The notes under the pieces were generated by a model. That model was not told the origin of the DNA, did no database searches, and worked only from the letters and a program-made list of their open reading frames with translations. From a virus: DNA of 64,000 bases. The translations under genes were made by a program, and so were the position numbers. The stretch is from positions 17,152 through 81,151 of IMG/VR virus record IMGVR_UViG_3300009443_000003; one strand, written 5' to 3'. The first letter of the stretch is position 1; each line of letters opens with the position of its first letter. Of this stretch, positions 17,843 through 24,863 are shown piece after piece.

Positions 17843-20287
17843 ATGGCAACAGTAACAATGGACGCAATGGACCCTAAATCAAAAGGTCTAGCCAAACTAC
17901 TTAAGAAGAATAAAGTAAAGATGGAGATCTTAACGATGAGAGGCCCTTCAGGCTGGCCTGAGGTTGAACTAACTGGTAAGAGAGAAGATCTTGAAACAGT
18001 TTTAGCCGACGGTGAATATGGTTGGGATGACCCAGAATTAGCTGAGTACATTGAAGAAAGTGCTGATGTTAATGAGGCAAAGATCACTCTCAAGAGACGT
18101 TACACTGAGAATCATCCAGCAGTTACAGTTGGTAAAGCAGCTCGTATCAGAAATAAAATGCTCGAAGCAATTGCTGACGGAGCCCTTACTGAAGAAGAGT
18201 TTAACAATATCTTAAGCGAATACTCTGCAAACGCAAAACAGTGGATGAAGAGAAACGCTAGATTCTTTAACGTATCTGAAGAAGGTATTGCACTTTCTAA
18301 GTTTGGTAAGAAAGCGCTTTCTGCAGTTGTAGTTAACGAAGAAGAATCAGTTACTGAATCAGAAGCTGAAAACATTTTAGACGATCTTTTAGATGAGAGA
18401 GGCGGAGATATGGGAGAATTACATGGAATGGAAATGGAAGATGCATTAGATACAGTCGAAGCATACGGACATAAAGGTTCTAAAGCAAAAAAGATTGCAC
18501 AGGAATTACATTCTTTATGTAACGAATCAACAGTTACTGAAGCTAAATTCGTAAAAGATTTTAATAGAGATGTTTTAAACGCGAAAACAAAAGAAGAAGT
18601 TTTAGAGCTTTATCCAAACGCTGAATTCTTTATCGGTAAATCAGATCATTTCTTTGGAGAGTTTGATGAAAATTTATTCTTTAAAGCATACTATACAAAA
18701 GGACAAAAAGAATTTGAAATCAAATCAGTTTATTCTGAAAAAGGAAGCAACTATGTTCATTTATACAATGAATCAGTAGTTACTGAAAACTATGAAGTTA
18801 TCTATAGTGATGGTGTAAGTGCTATGAAAAAATTCAGAAATGAAAAACAAGCTCTTGACTTCATGAAGCAAACCATTGCTTCTAATAAAAAACTAAGGGA
18901 TATTGCAGTTTACAAACCAGGAATGTATTCAACAACTCAAACTGAATTAGTTGTCTCTTTTTGGGGAAATGGTTCTTACTTAGACAACGTTTCTAAGAAA
19001 GATCCTAAACTAGCGGCTAAAAAATTAGAGGAATCAGAGTATGTTGAAGAAGGTCGTAAGTTTGTAGCTGCTGCCAAGAAAGCTAAAGATGCTGGTGACG
19101 AAGAGTTTGAATTTAACGGCAAGAAGTTCCCGGTGACTATTAAAGAAGGAAATGCATTTGGTGCAGCAAGAGCTAAAGCAATTGCTGATGGTAAAGATGA
19201 GTTTACAGTTGACGGAGAAACTTACAAGGTAAAATCAGTTGACAAAGAAGACAAAGAGAACGCTGAAGAATTTAAAGGTGAGTCTTTTATCATCGAGTCT
19301 TTCTCTAAGTTTGTAGAAAGCCTTAACGAGTCTGAAATGCTTACAGAAGCATTCAAGTCAATGAAGCTTGCACAACTGCTAACACCTAAGAAGAAAACAA
19401 ACTGGGATAAAGGTCTTGCTCAAGAGTTCTATAACTACACTCAAGTTAAACTAGATAAGGTTGAAGACCACGACCTGTTAGAAATAGATCCACAGACTGC
19501 TTACAAGCAAAAAGGTGGTACTAAAGTAAAGTTCTTCTTAATCGACAACGAAAAGCAGAGTCCTTACACTGACGATAACTCTGACGGTAGAATCCAACCA
19601 GGACTAATTGCAGTCTTAAACGGTAACAATGATTTTATGGGAGCTGTTTATAAAAGATTTAGCAATGAAAAAGGTAGAGTCTTAACTAAAACTGATAAAG
19701 CGGATTCACTTGGTGTTGACAAGAGAAGAAAGGGCTACGGCGCTACTGGACTTTCAAGTGCTAAGAGAATTGCTGACTTTGCAGATAGAGCAATCGTAAT
19801 CGATATTGACATCTTAAGACAGAGATATTCAGCTCAACAACAAAAAGATTCAAGAACTGCTGCTAAGAAAGGAGCTATTGCATTTAAGACGGACAAAGAG
19901 TTTAAAGCTGAGAATATCGCAAGATACAACGAGATCTTAGCTAATAAGGCTGCAGCACTGCCACTTGATAAAATGGTTAAAGGTGCAATCGACAAACTCG
20001 CTGATCAGATTAAAGAAGGTGTAGCTAAAGGCGAAAAAGGACGTTACGGCGACATTATCATTGGTAAAAACTCAAAAGGCCGCGAAGCTAAAATGAGAGA
20101 TGCTTCTAACCACATGAGCAATATCCTAGATGACTATGGCAGATATGTACAATATATTGCTGATGGTGAAAAGGAGAAAGAAGACTGGGGTGAAGAAAAC
20201 TCATACTACGCTAGAGAGGCAAAAACATATGCTAAGAACATTAAAGACAAGATCAACCAGATTGATACCTTTGATTATGCTTGGTAA
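17843..20287 (+). CDS. Mosaic capsid-internal polyprotein
   Basis: 814 residues built from at least seven modules separated by near-repeated linkers: ESADVNEA (72-79), EESVTESEAE (168-177), NESTVTEAK (228-236), NESVVTEN (309-316), ESEYVEEG (397-404), NESEMLTEA (495-503). Module 1 (residues 10-73) is about 62% identical to a segment of the phage scaffold (residues 399-461 of the gene at 48509). Residues 405-466 hold two copies of a short GK-containing phage module. Residues 485-497 (ESFSKFVESLNES) look like an internal CTS. The last 310 residues form one large unknown domain. Inference: a core-associated polyprotein cut by the gp21-type protease. No catalytic motif was recognised. Confidence 0.7.
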   Translation: MATVTMDAMDPKSKGLAKLLKKNKVKMEILTMRGPSGWPEVELTGKREDLETVLADGEYGWDDPELAEYIEESADVNEAKITLKRRYTENHPAVTVGKAARIRNKMLEAIADGALTEEEFNNILSEYSANAKQWMKRNARFFNVSEEGIALSKFGKKALSAVVVNEEESVTESEAENILDDLLDERGGDMGELHGMEMEDALDTVEAYGHKGSKAKKIAQELHSLCNESTVTEAKFVKDFNRDVLNAKTKEEVLELYPNAEFFIGKSDHFFGEFDENLFFKAYYTKGQKEFEIKSVYSEKGSNYVHLYNESVVTENYEVIYSDGVSAMKKFRNEKQALDFMKQTIASNKKLRDIAVYKPGMYSTTQTELVVSFWGNGSYLDNVSKKDPKLAAKKLEESEYVEEGRKFVAAAKKAKDAGDEEFEFNGKKFPVTIKEGNAFGAARAKAIADGKDEFTVDGETYKVKSVDKEDKENAEEFKGESFIIESFSKFVESLNESEMLTEAFKSMKLAQLLTPKKKTNWDKGLAQEFYNYTQVKLDKVEDHDLLEIDPQTAYKQKGGTKVKFFLIDNEKQSPYTDDNSDGRIQPGLIAVLNGNNDFMGAVYKRFSNEKGRVLTKTDKADSLGVDKRRKGYGATGLSSAKRIADFADRAIVIDIDILRQRYSAQQQKDSRTAAKKGAIAFKTDKEFKAENIARYNEILANKAAALPLDKMVKGAIDKLADQIKEGVAKGEKGRYGDIIIGKNSKGREAKMRDASNHMSNILDDYGRYVQYIADGEKEKEDWGEENSYYAREAKTYAKNIKDKINQIDTFDYAW

Positions 20288-20390
20288 ACTTAAAAAAGTA
20301 TTCTTTGAGTATTGGATTAAACCGTGGTACTCATTGTAATATTTACTATAATAATGTGCATATAAAATTATTAAATAAATCTAACAAAAA

Positions 20391-20879
20391 ATGAAACATG
20401 TAAAATTATTCGAACAATTTCTAAATGAGGATGTTAAAGTTAAAGGTAATATCTCAGAAGAAACAGCTAATGAATTGCTTGATTTTCTAAAACGGGCTAT
20501 CGGTAAAAAATTAAACTGGAAAGAATTTTCAAAATGGCATGGTGGAGCTGCTCAATTAGGTAAAAAATCACCAGCACAAAAAAAGTTCTTAGAAGCCAAT
20601 TATGAATGCGAGATTGTAGATGTTACAATGCGCTACTTACCTAAGTATAAAAATGCTCAGTATTCAGTGTCATATCTACAAAATACATCATGGCATGGCT
20701 CTCCGCATGTCAAAGAAGCGCCACTTTTATTATATAAAGATGATCCTAATTGGACACCAGAGGAAGGCGATACTAAAGATAGGGCTTTAGAAAAAAGTCT
20801 TGAAAGGTACCATGACGAAAGGCAATGGGACAGATTTTCAGATATAACTAGAATAGGTCGATTCACGCCCTATTTATAA
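20391..20879 (+). CDS. CTS protein of unknown function
   Basis: 162 residues. The N-terminus MKHVKLFEQFLNEDV is CTS-like with LNE as likely cleavage site. The remainder is a soluble domain with WKEFSKWHGGAAQLG and a Trp/His-rich segment (NTSWHGSPHVK); I do not recognise it. The leader is A-rich (aacaaaaaATG) after a 100-base AT-rich gap that has no obvious terminator. The end of the gene carries a 12-base direct repeat that spans the stop codon. Predicted to be packaged in the capsid and trimmed, like its neighbours. Confidence 0.6.
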   Translation: MKHVKLFEQFLNEDVKVKGNISEETANELLDFLKRAIGKKLNWKEFSKWHGGAAQLGKKSPAQKKFLEANYECEIVDVTMRYLPKYKNAQYSVSYLQNTSWHGSPHVKEAPLLLYKDDPNWTPEEGDTKDRALEKSLERYHDERQWDRFSDITRIGRFTPYL

Positions 20880-20890
20880 TAGGTCGATTC
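20853..20890 (+). repeat. Two 12-base direct repeats flanking a stop codon
   Basis: The sequence ATAGGTCGATTC occurs at 20853-20864 and again at 20879-20890, one copy inside the end of the CTS gene and one just after its stop. Start-to-start distance is 26 bases. It may mark a past recombination or duplication end. Confidence 0.7.
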
Positions 20891-20908
20891 GATGTTCATT
20901 AATTCAAT

Positions 20909-21667
20909 ATGCCAAGTACTTCAAAAGCACAACAGAGACTAATGGGAATGGCTTACGCTTATAAAAAGGGTGAGCTTGATGCCAAAGAGGCTAGCCAGGA
21001 GGTAAAAGACCTAGCAGACTCTATGACATTAAAGCAGCTTAAGAAGTATGCTGCAACAAAACATGAAGGACTACCAGACAAAGTGGACGACAATCTTCAA
21101 CCAGGAGATGTTGGTGGAATGGGACCAATCAAATTCCCAACAGCAACTGAGACCGGTTCTGGTGATGTTCCTGCAGGCCAAGGCGATGCAGAAGAAGAAT
21201 ATAAAAAGAAACGTAGAAAAATGAAACACTTAAAGAACTTTGAACAGTTTATCAATGAATCTCAATTCGCTGATGATAGTACTTCTAATCAAGATGCTAA
21301 GTTAAGGCTAAAAGAACGTACAGAACTAACAAAAAAATTAATTAAGGCAACCGGGATTACAACATGGGAAGTAGACTATAGCCATGGTTTTTTTACCATG
21401 AATACAAAGACTAAAGGAAATACCGGAACTGAAATATTTGGAATAAAAGATTTGGATTATAGTTTTACTTGGAGAATTCTTAACTCTGACGATTATGAAC
21501 CATTGGCACCAAAAGAAATGCAGATAGTCGCACAACCAACAGACGGCAGCGGAGGTCGTACCAAACGCAATTGGTATGTAACAAAAGGTAATGTTGCTAC
21601 AATTGATGATGTTATAAAAGCAATGTCAAACTTAGAGGTAGGTAAATCTGGTTGGAAACAAGCATAA
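20909..21667 (+). CDS. DUF3008-like domain fused in frame to a CTS protein
   Basis: 252 residues. The first 60 residues (MPSTSKAQQRLMGMAYAYKK and TLKQLKKYAATKHEGLP) match the small DUF3008-type phage protein. A Gly/Pro/Asp-rich linker follows, and at residue 105 a complete CTS begins (MKHLKNFEQFINES) followed by a 130-residue domain of unknown function. The codon at 21221 is an ATG with an A-rich leader, so a second protein of 148 residues could start there. Either this is a fusion whose internal CTS acts as cleavage site, or two proteins are read from one frame. The next gene starts with an almost identical CTS. Confidence 0.65.
   Translation: MPSTSKAQQRLMGMAYAYKKGELDAKEASQEVKDLADSMTLKQLKKYAATKHEGLPDKVDDNLQPGDVGGMGPIKFPTATETGSGDVPAGQGDAEEEYKKKRRKMKHLKNFEQFINESQFADDSTSNQDAKLRLKERTELTKKLIKATGITTWEVDYSHGFFTMNTKTKGNTGTEIFGIKDLDYSFTWRILNSDDYEPLAPKEMQIVAQPTDGSGGRTKRNWYVTKGNVATIDDVIKAMSNLEVGKSGWKQA
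21221..21667 (+). CDS. Possible internal start: CTS protein nested in the DUF3008 fusion
   Basis: In-frame ATG 21221 is preceded by an A-rich stretch like that of the neighbouring CTS genes, and the first 24 bases of the reading frame are identical to the start of the gene at 21685. The product would be 148 residues with a standard CTS and LIKATGITTWEVDYSHG as first domain segment. Whether it is made separately is not decided by sequence. Confidence 0.4.
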   Translation: MKHLKNFEQFINESQFADDSTSNQDAKLRLKERTELTKKLIKATGITTWEVDYSHGFFTMNTKTKGNTGTEIFGIKDLDYSFTWRILNSDDYEPLAPKEMQIVAQPTDGSGGRTKRNWYVTKGNVATIDDVIKAMSNLEVGKSGWKQA

Positions 21668-21684
21668 AACAATAAAATAAAAAA

Positions 21685-22098
21685 ATGAAACACTTAAAGA
21701 ACTTTGAATCCTTTCTTAATCCAGGATCTGAAAACGCAGTTTATGAAAAAATAAAATTCGGATCTTACTACTTTAATAAAGGACAATTTAGTGAATTCGA
21801 TCTACCTGCTAAAGGAGAAACTGCATATGCTTTGATTGCACATAATACCGTTGAGGTTAACAAACAATCCATGTATTTAAGATCTGAAGGAGATATGAAC
21901 ATTGGTGCTGGATTTAGACCTACGGTACTTGCCGTTGCTGAAGATGAAGCATCGATTAAAGCAGCATATGATACACAACTAAAAGTTGGAGGAACTGGTG
22001 CAAATCTTTCTTTCTCATATGGGACTATTACAGTTAAGGGTAATAATGTACCATTTACAGAGATTGGCGGCCATTTGGCAAAAGGAAATATAAAATAA
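21685..22098 (+). CDS. CTS protein of unknown function
   Basis: 137 residues. CTS MKHLKNFESFLNPG, but the usual Glu at the cleavage position is replaced by Pro (LNPG instead of LNE), so cleavage may be lost or shifted. The remainder is a compact beta-rich domain (EKIKFGSYYFNKGQFSEF, then VLAVAEDEASIKAAYDTQ and SFSYGTITVKGNNVPF). It is not recognised. The first 24 bases equal those at 21221, indicating recent copying of the CTS-coding segment. The downstream gene starts four bases after the stop. Confidence 0.6.
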   Translation: MKHLKNFESFLNPGSENAVYEKIKFGSYYFNKGQFSEFDLPAKGETAYALIAHNTVEVNKQSMYLRSEGDMNIGAGFRPTVLAVAEDEASIKAAYDTQLKVGGTGANLSFSYGTITVKGNNVPFTEIGGHLAKGNIK

Positions 22099-22102
22099 AA
22101 AA

Positions 22103-22621
22103 ATGAAACATCTAAATAACTTTGAATCTTTCGTAAACGAATCATATGACGGTAACATGTCAGACTTTAAATATGAGTTTCCAATGAAGTTTGAAGAAGT
22201 AACAGGTAATCCAGAAAAAGCTATCAAGAGAATCACTAAGAGCGGTAAAGGTTATGAAGTTAGAACCTCAACTTACATGAGTGAAGACGAAATGAAAGCT
22301 GTTGGTGCTGCAATGAACTTGGATCTAATCAGTTATAACAAAGGTAGCAACGTTGCAATTACAGTTTATGAGTCTAAAGTCAACGAAGAATACATTGAAC
22401 TTCCAAGTCTTGATGTACCTGCAACTGAATTGATTGATGCATTTAGACAATGGTATAAAGACACCGCAGATAACTGGGAAGACTTTAAAGAAGACATGGC
22501 TGAAGATTCAGTTGATGAAGCAGCTAAGAACGCACAGATGGAAATCTTAGCTCACCTTTCTAATGAGATGAATGACATTATCAAAGACAGAAAATTTAAG
22601 GTTAGAGCAGACTTCAAGTAA
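22103..22621 (+). CDS. CTS protein of unknown function
   Basis: 172 residues. CTS MKHLNNFESFVNESY with VNE as likely cleavage site. The first domain (about 30-95) alternates strands and helices (KAIKRITKSGKGYEVRTSTY, DLISYNKGSNVAITVYESK). After VNEEYIEL comes an acidic helical C-terminal part with several Trp. It is the last gene of the cargo block and is followed 30 bases later by a strong terminator. Packaged-protein role inferred from the CTS. Confidence 0.6.
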   Translation: MKHLNNFESFVNESYDGNMSDFKYEFPMKFEEVTGNPEKAIKRITKSGKGYEVRTSTYMSEDEMKAVGAAMNLDLISYNKGSNVAITVYESKVNEEYIELPSLDVPATELIDAFRQWYKDTADNWEDFKEDMAEDSVDEAAKNAQMEILAHLSNEMNDIIKDRKFKVRADFK

Positions 22622-22650
22622 GATTGTTAACAACTTTTACAAAATAATTA

Positions 22651-22681
22651 GCCTGAGATTTTTTAGTCTCGGGCTTTTTTA
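22651..22681 (+). terminator. Rho-independent terminator after CTS block
   Basis: 8-bp stem GCCTGAGA / TCTCGGGC with one G-T pair, 8-base loop, followed by seven T. It ends the cargo gene block. The T tract also overlaps the -33 region of the next promoter. Confidence 0.8.
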
Positions 22682-22690
22682 TTATATTTA
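22660..22690 (+). promoter_or_regulatory. Bacteroidota-type promoter
   Basis: TTTT (22660-22663), 19-base spacer, TATATTTA (22683-22690), close to the Bacteroidota consensus TTTG-N19-TAnnTTTG. The ATG of the next gene is 25 bases downstream after an A-rich leader. An almost identical element precedes the 5'-nuclease gene at 54935. Confidence 0.55.
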
Positions 22691-22715
22691 CACTGTAATT
22701 AAAACAAAGAACAAC

Positions 22716-22988
22716 ATGAACTACAAGAATTTTAACCGCCACGAAGTTTTTAACTGCGAAGATTTAGACAATGTTCGAGAAGCCATTAAAAATCTGGGCG
22801 AAAAAGAGAAGGCATTTACTTCTATCGAAAACAGTCTTTGGGGACTCTATGACGGTTACCTTTACGAAGGTCTCGATGAAAAACTTTACCAAATCTTAGA
22901 CTTCAAGGTTTTTTGTAACCTTACTAAGACTCTTAAGAAGATTGAAGATCATATTAAAGCTAACGGAGAATCAGTTACATTAGTCTAA
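22716..22988 (+). CDS. Small protein of unknown function
   Basis: 90 residues from ATG 22716; the open frame extends upstream through the terminator and promoter, which cannot be coding. Soluble, helical, acidic (CEDLDNVREAIKNLGEKEKA, then KTLKKIEDHIKANGES). It is the first gene after a host-type promoter, so it is probably early or middle expressed. No family recognised. Confidence 0.6.
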   Translation: MNYKNFNRHEVFNCEDLDNVREAIKNLGEKEKAFTSIENSLWGLYDGYLYEGLDEKLYQILDFKVFCNLTKTLKKIEDHIKANGESVTLV

Positions 22989-23006
22989 CCTTTAAATTAT
23001 AAAATC

Positions 23007-23324
23007 ATGCAAGTAGCAGATCAAATGCAAGCAGTACGCAAATTAGTAGAGGGCTATTATAAAGACTCATTAGTATGGGACTACACAATGCCACCAATGA
23101 CATCTGACCAAGGTCAACATATAATCCAGATTGGTACATCCATACTCTGTACAAAATGGGGCATTGGTTATTCAGGAGGTAGCTTTGTACAGGCTGTGGT
23201 TGACAATGACCTAATGGCAGCTGTGGGCAGAGCAGATGGCACAAATATTAAGATGCTGCCTTTCTACTGCAAGTTAATCTATAACGTCGGTATGCCAATG
23301 GAGCTTGCTGAGCTTCAAAAGTAA
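23007..23324 (+). CDS. Small protein of unknown function
   Basis: 105 residues, soluble, with two Cys and a Gly-rich middle (WGIGYSGGSFVQAVVDNDLM). It lies 18 bases behind the previous small gene and is closed by a perfect-stem terminator 20 bases after its stop, so the two genes form a short transcription unit. No family recognised. Confidence 0.55.
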   Translation: MQVADQMQAVRKLVEGYYKDSLVWDYTMPPMTSDQGQHIIQIGTSILCTKWGIGYSGGSFVQAVVDNDLMAAVGRADGTNIKMLPFYCKLIYNVGMPMELAELQK

Positions 23325-23343
23325 ACAAACCACGTAGAACCAA

Positions 23344-23378
23344 GCGGGGCAACATCAGAGCGCGTTGCCCCGCTTTTT
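23344..23378 (+). terminator. Strong rho-independent terminator
   Basis: Perfect 10-bp stem GCGGGGCAAC / GTTGCCCCGC around a 10-base loop, followed by five T. Its GC content is striking in this AT-rich DNA. Confidence 0.9.
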
Positions 23379-23394
23379 AGTATAGATATACTAA
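23377..23394. promoter_or_regulatory. Perfect 18-base palindrome, operator-like
   Basis: TTAGTATA-GA-TATACTAA directly behind the terminator and 40 bases before the ATG at 23434. The two-fold symmetry suggests a protein binding site or part of a promoter. GATATAC inside it resembles the late motif only partly. Confidence 0.4.
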
Positions 23395-23433
23395 ACAAAG
23401 TAGTACTTCACCATATAACATCTAAACAAGAAT

Positions 23434-23766
23434 ATGAGCGATTTAATAGACAACATCTTAGAACAAGCAGACCAAATCATTAACCACAGATCAGAAGAAA
23501 AGAACCGCCAATACGGTCCTTTCGAAGAAGGCATGCGCAGAGCTGCGATGATCTGTTCTGGTATGACTGGTAAGCAATTCACAGGAGCTGACATGTACGC
23601 CGCACTTGTTGCTCTTAAACTGAGCAGACACTCTTATAACTACAAGCAAGATAATTTGCTTGATGCTGCAGCTTATATCGGTGGCCTGGATAACTACATC
23701 CAAAAGTACGGCTACAAAGAGACAGAAAAACCACTAGAAACAGGCGACGCAGATGCAGGAATTTAA
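23434..23766 (+). CDS. DUF6378-like small phage protein
   Basis: 110 residues. The pattern RQYGPFEEGMRRAAMICSG, TGADMYAALVALKLSRHSYN and DNLLDAAAYIGGLDNY is that of a small helical phage family (DUF6378 type) whose members usually have YG...F, a helix with K-R, and D-(S/N)-x-x-D-x-A-x-Y. The function is not known; the helical fold resembles MazG-like nucleotide hydrolases. The 3' end overlaps the next gene by 14 bases, tying it to the modification cassette. Confidence 0.55.
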   Translation: MSDLIDNILEQADQIINHRSEEKNRQYGPFEEGMRRAAMICSGMTGKQFTGADMYAALVALKLSRHSYNYKQDNLLDAAAYIGGLDNYIQKYGYKETEKPLETGDADAGI

Positions 23767-24832
23767 GTACTTTACAGATTATGAGCAAGACCACTCAATT
23801 AAGATTGGTATTGCAGCACTAGTTGGCAAATTAAGCCCAAAGGATAGTTCACATAAGTCCGGCTGGGCTTTCATGCTTTGTAATCAACTCTGGCATGCTG
23901 GTTTTAAGAATGCTGAAGTTATTACAGAGGTCAACGTGGATTGGTCAGACTATGACGTAATCCTGATTGAACATGGTATGGAGTTTAAAGGTGCTTTCAA
24001 TATCTTTGGCGGAGCCAACGATGATCTTTATCATCAGCTTAATCGCCTCTTTGTAGAAGGTGTAAGATTCTACAGTCTACACCATGATATGCCAGCTGTT
24101 AATGAACTAATTGAGAAACGATTAAAGACCGGTTCAGATCTATTCAAAACGCTTGAGACAAGGATTGACGAGGCTAAAACAATATGCAGCCAGATTCCAA
24201 GAGTGGACCATATCGAGAAGACAGATAAACTCTGTTTTGGTGATAGCCACTCTTTCAGCCAGTATACACCAGGTTATATGTGTGATCGCAACGACGGTCT
24301 AACACTCTTCGGCACTCTAAAGCGTGGCATGGAAGAATGCGTTTATCCTTGGACTAAAGAACTTAGAGTCTATCTAGGCAACATCGATATTAGACACCAC
24401 TTAATGCGTCAAAAAGATCCAGAATCTGCATTAGAAGGTTTAATGCAGAACTATGAAGGCGAACTTCTAAGAATGCAGGAACGTGGTATAGAAAAGATCG
24501 AGATTGTACAGGCTTTACCAATCGAGAATGAGTCTAGAGCCTTACCGAAGACCGGTTATTATAAAGGCACTCCTTTCGCTGGATCGTGGGAAGAACGCAC
24601 TCACCTAGTTAATACCTTTAACTGGTATGTTAATGAGATGGGAGAACGTAATGGCTGGCAAGTATGGAAACACCCTGACGTTTATCTAAATTCTATTGGC
24701 GAATTAGACTTTGAAGTAATGGAAAAACCTAAATCAGTCCATATCGCTAGAAAATATTATAGATGGGATTTAACTAACAATGTACCTAATTCAAACCTAG
24801 AGAGTAGAGTACAATCAAATGCACTTTTTTAA
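23753..24832 (+). CDS. SGNH-hydrolase-like protein of the modification cassette
   Basis: 359 residues. Blocks resembling SGNH hydrolases: FGDSHSFSQY (about 160-169, Ser nucleophile candidate), VYLGNIDIRHHLM (about 205-217, Asn-Asp-type block), and KPKSVHIARKYYR (about 325-337, Ser-x-His-type block). SGNH enzymes act as esterases or acyl/acetyl hydrolases. Here the target could be a modified sugar or base, since the next genes are a glycosyltransferase and two base-modification enzymes. It ends in SNALF, a possible clamp-binding tail. Its stop is fused to the next start (taATG). Family membership is from block pattern only. Confidence 0.45.
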   Translation: MQEFKYFTDYEQDHSIKIGIAALVGKLSPKDSSHKSGWAFMLCNQLWHAGFKNAEVITEVNVDWSDYDVILIEHGMEFKGAFNIFGGANDDLYHQLNRLFVEGVRFYSLHHDMPAVNELIEKRLKTGSDLFKTLETRIDEAKTICSQIPRVDHIEKTDKLCFGDSHSFSQYTPGYMCDRNDGLTLFGTLKRGMEECVYPWTKELRVYLGNIDIRHHLMRQKDPESALEGLMQNYEGELLRMQERGIEKIEIVQALPIENESRALPKTGYYKGTPFAGSWEERTHLVNTFNWYVNEMGERNGWQVWKHPDVYLNSIGELDFEVMEKPKSVHIARKYYRWDLTNNVPNSNLESRVQSNALF

Positions 24833-24863
24833 TGGAAAATTTAATGGAAAATTTAATGGAAAA
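24832..24863 (+). repeat. 12-base tandem repeat at the glycosyltransferase start
   Basis: ATGGAAAATTTA occurs twice in direct succession, followed by a third partial copy ATGGAAAA. Each copy holds an in-frame ATG, giving Met-Glu-Asn-Leu repeats and three possible starts. Confidence 0.8.

Noticed and set aside
22572-22715. Upstream extension of the 90-residue gene frame
   Set aside because: It would run through a strong terminator and a promoter; ATG 22716 has the typical A-rich leader.
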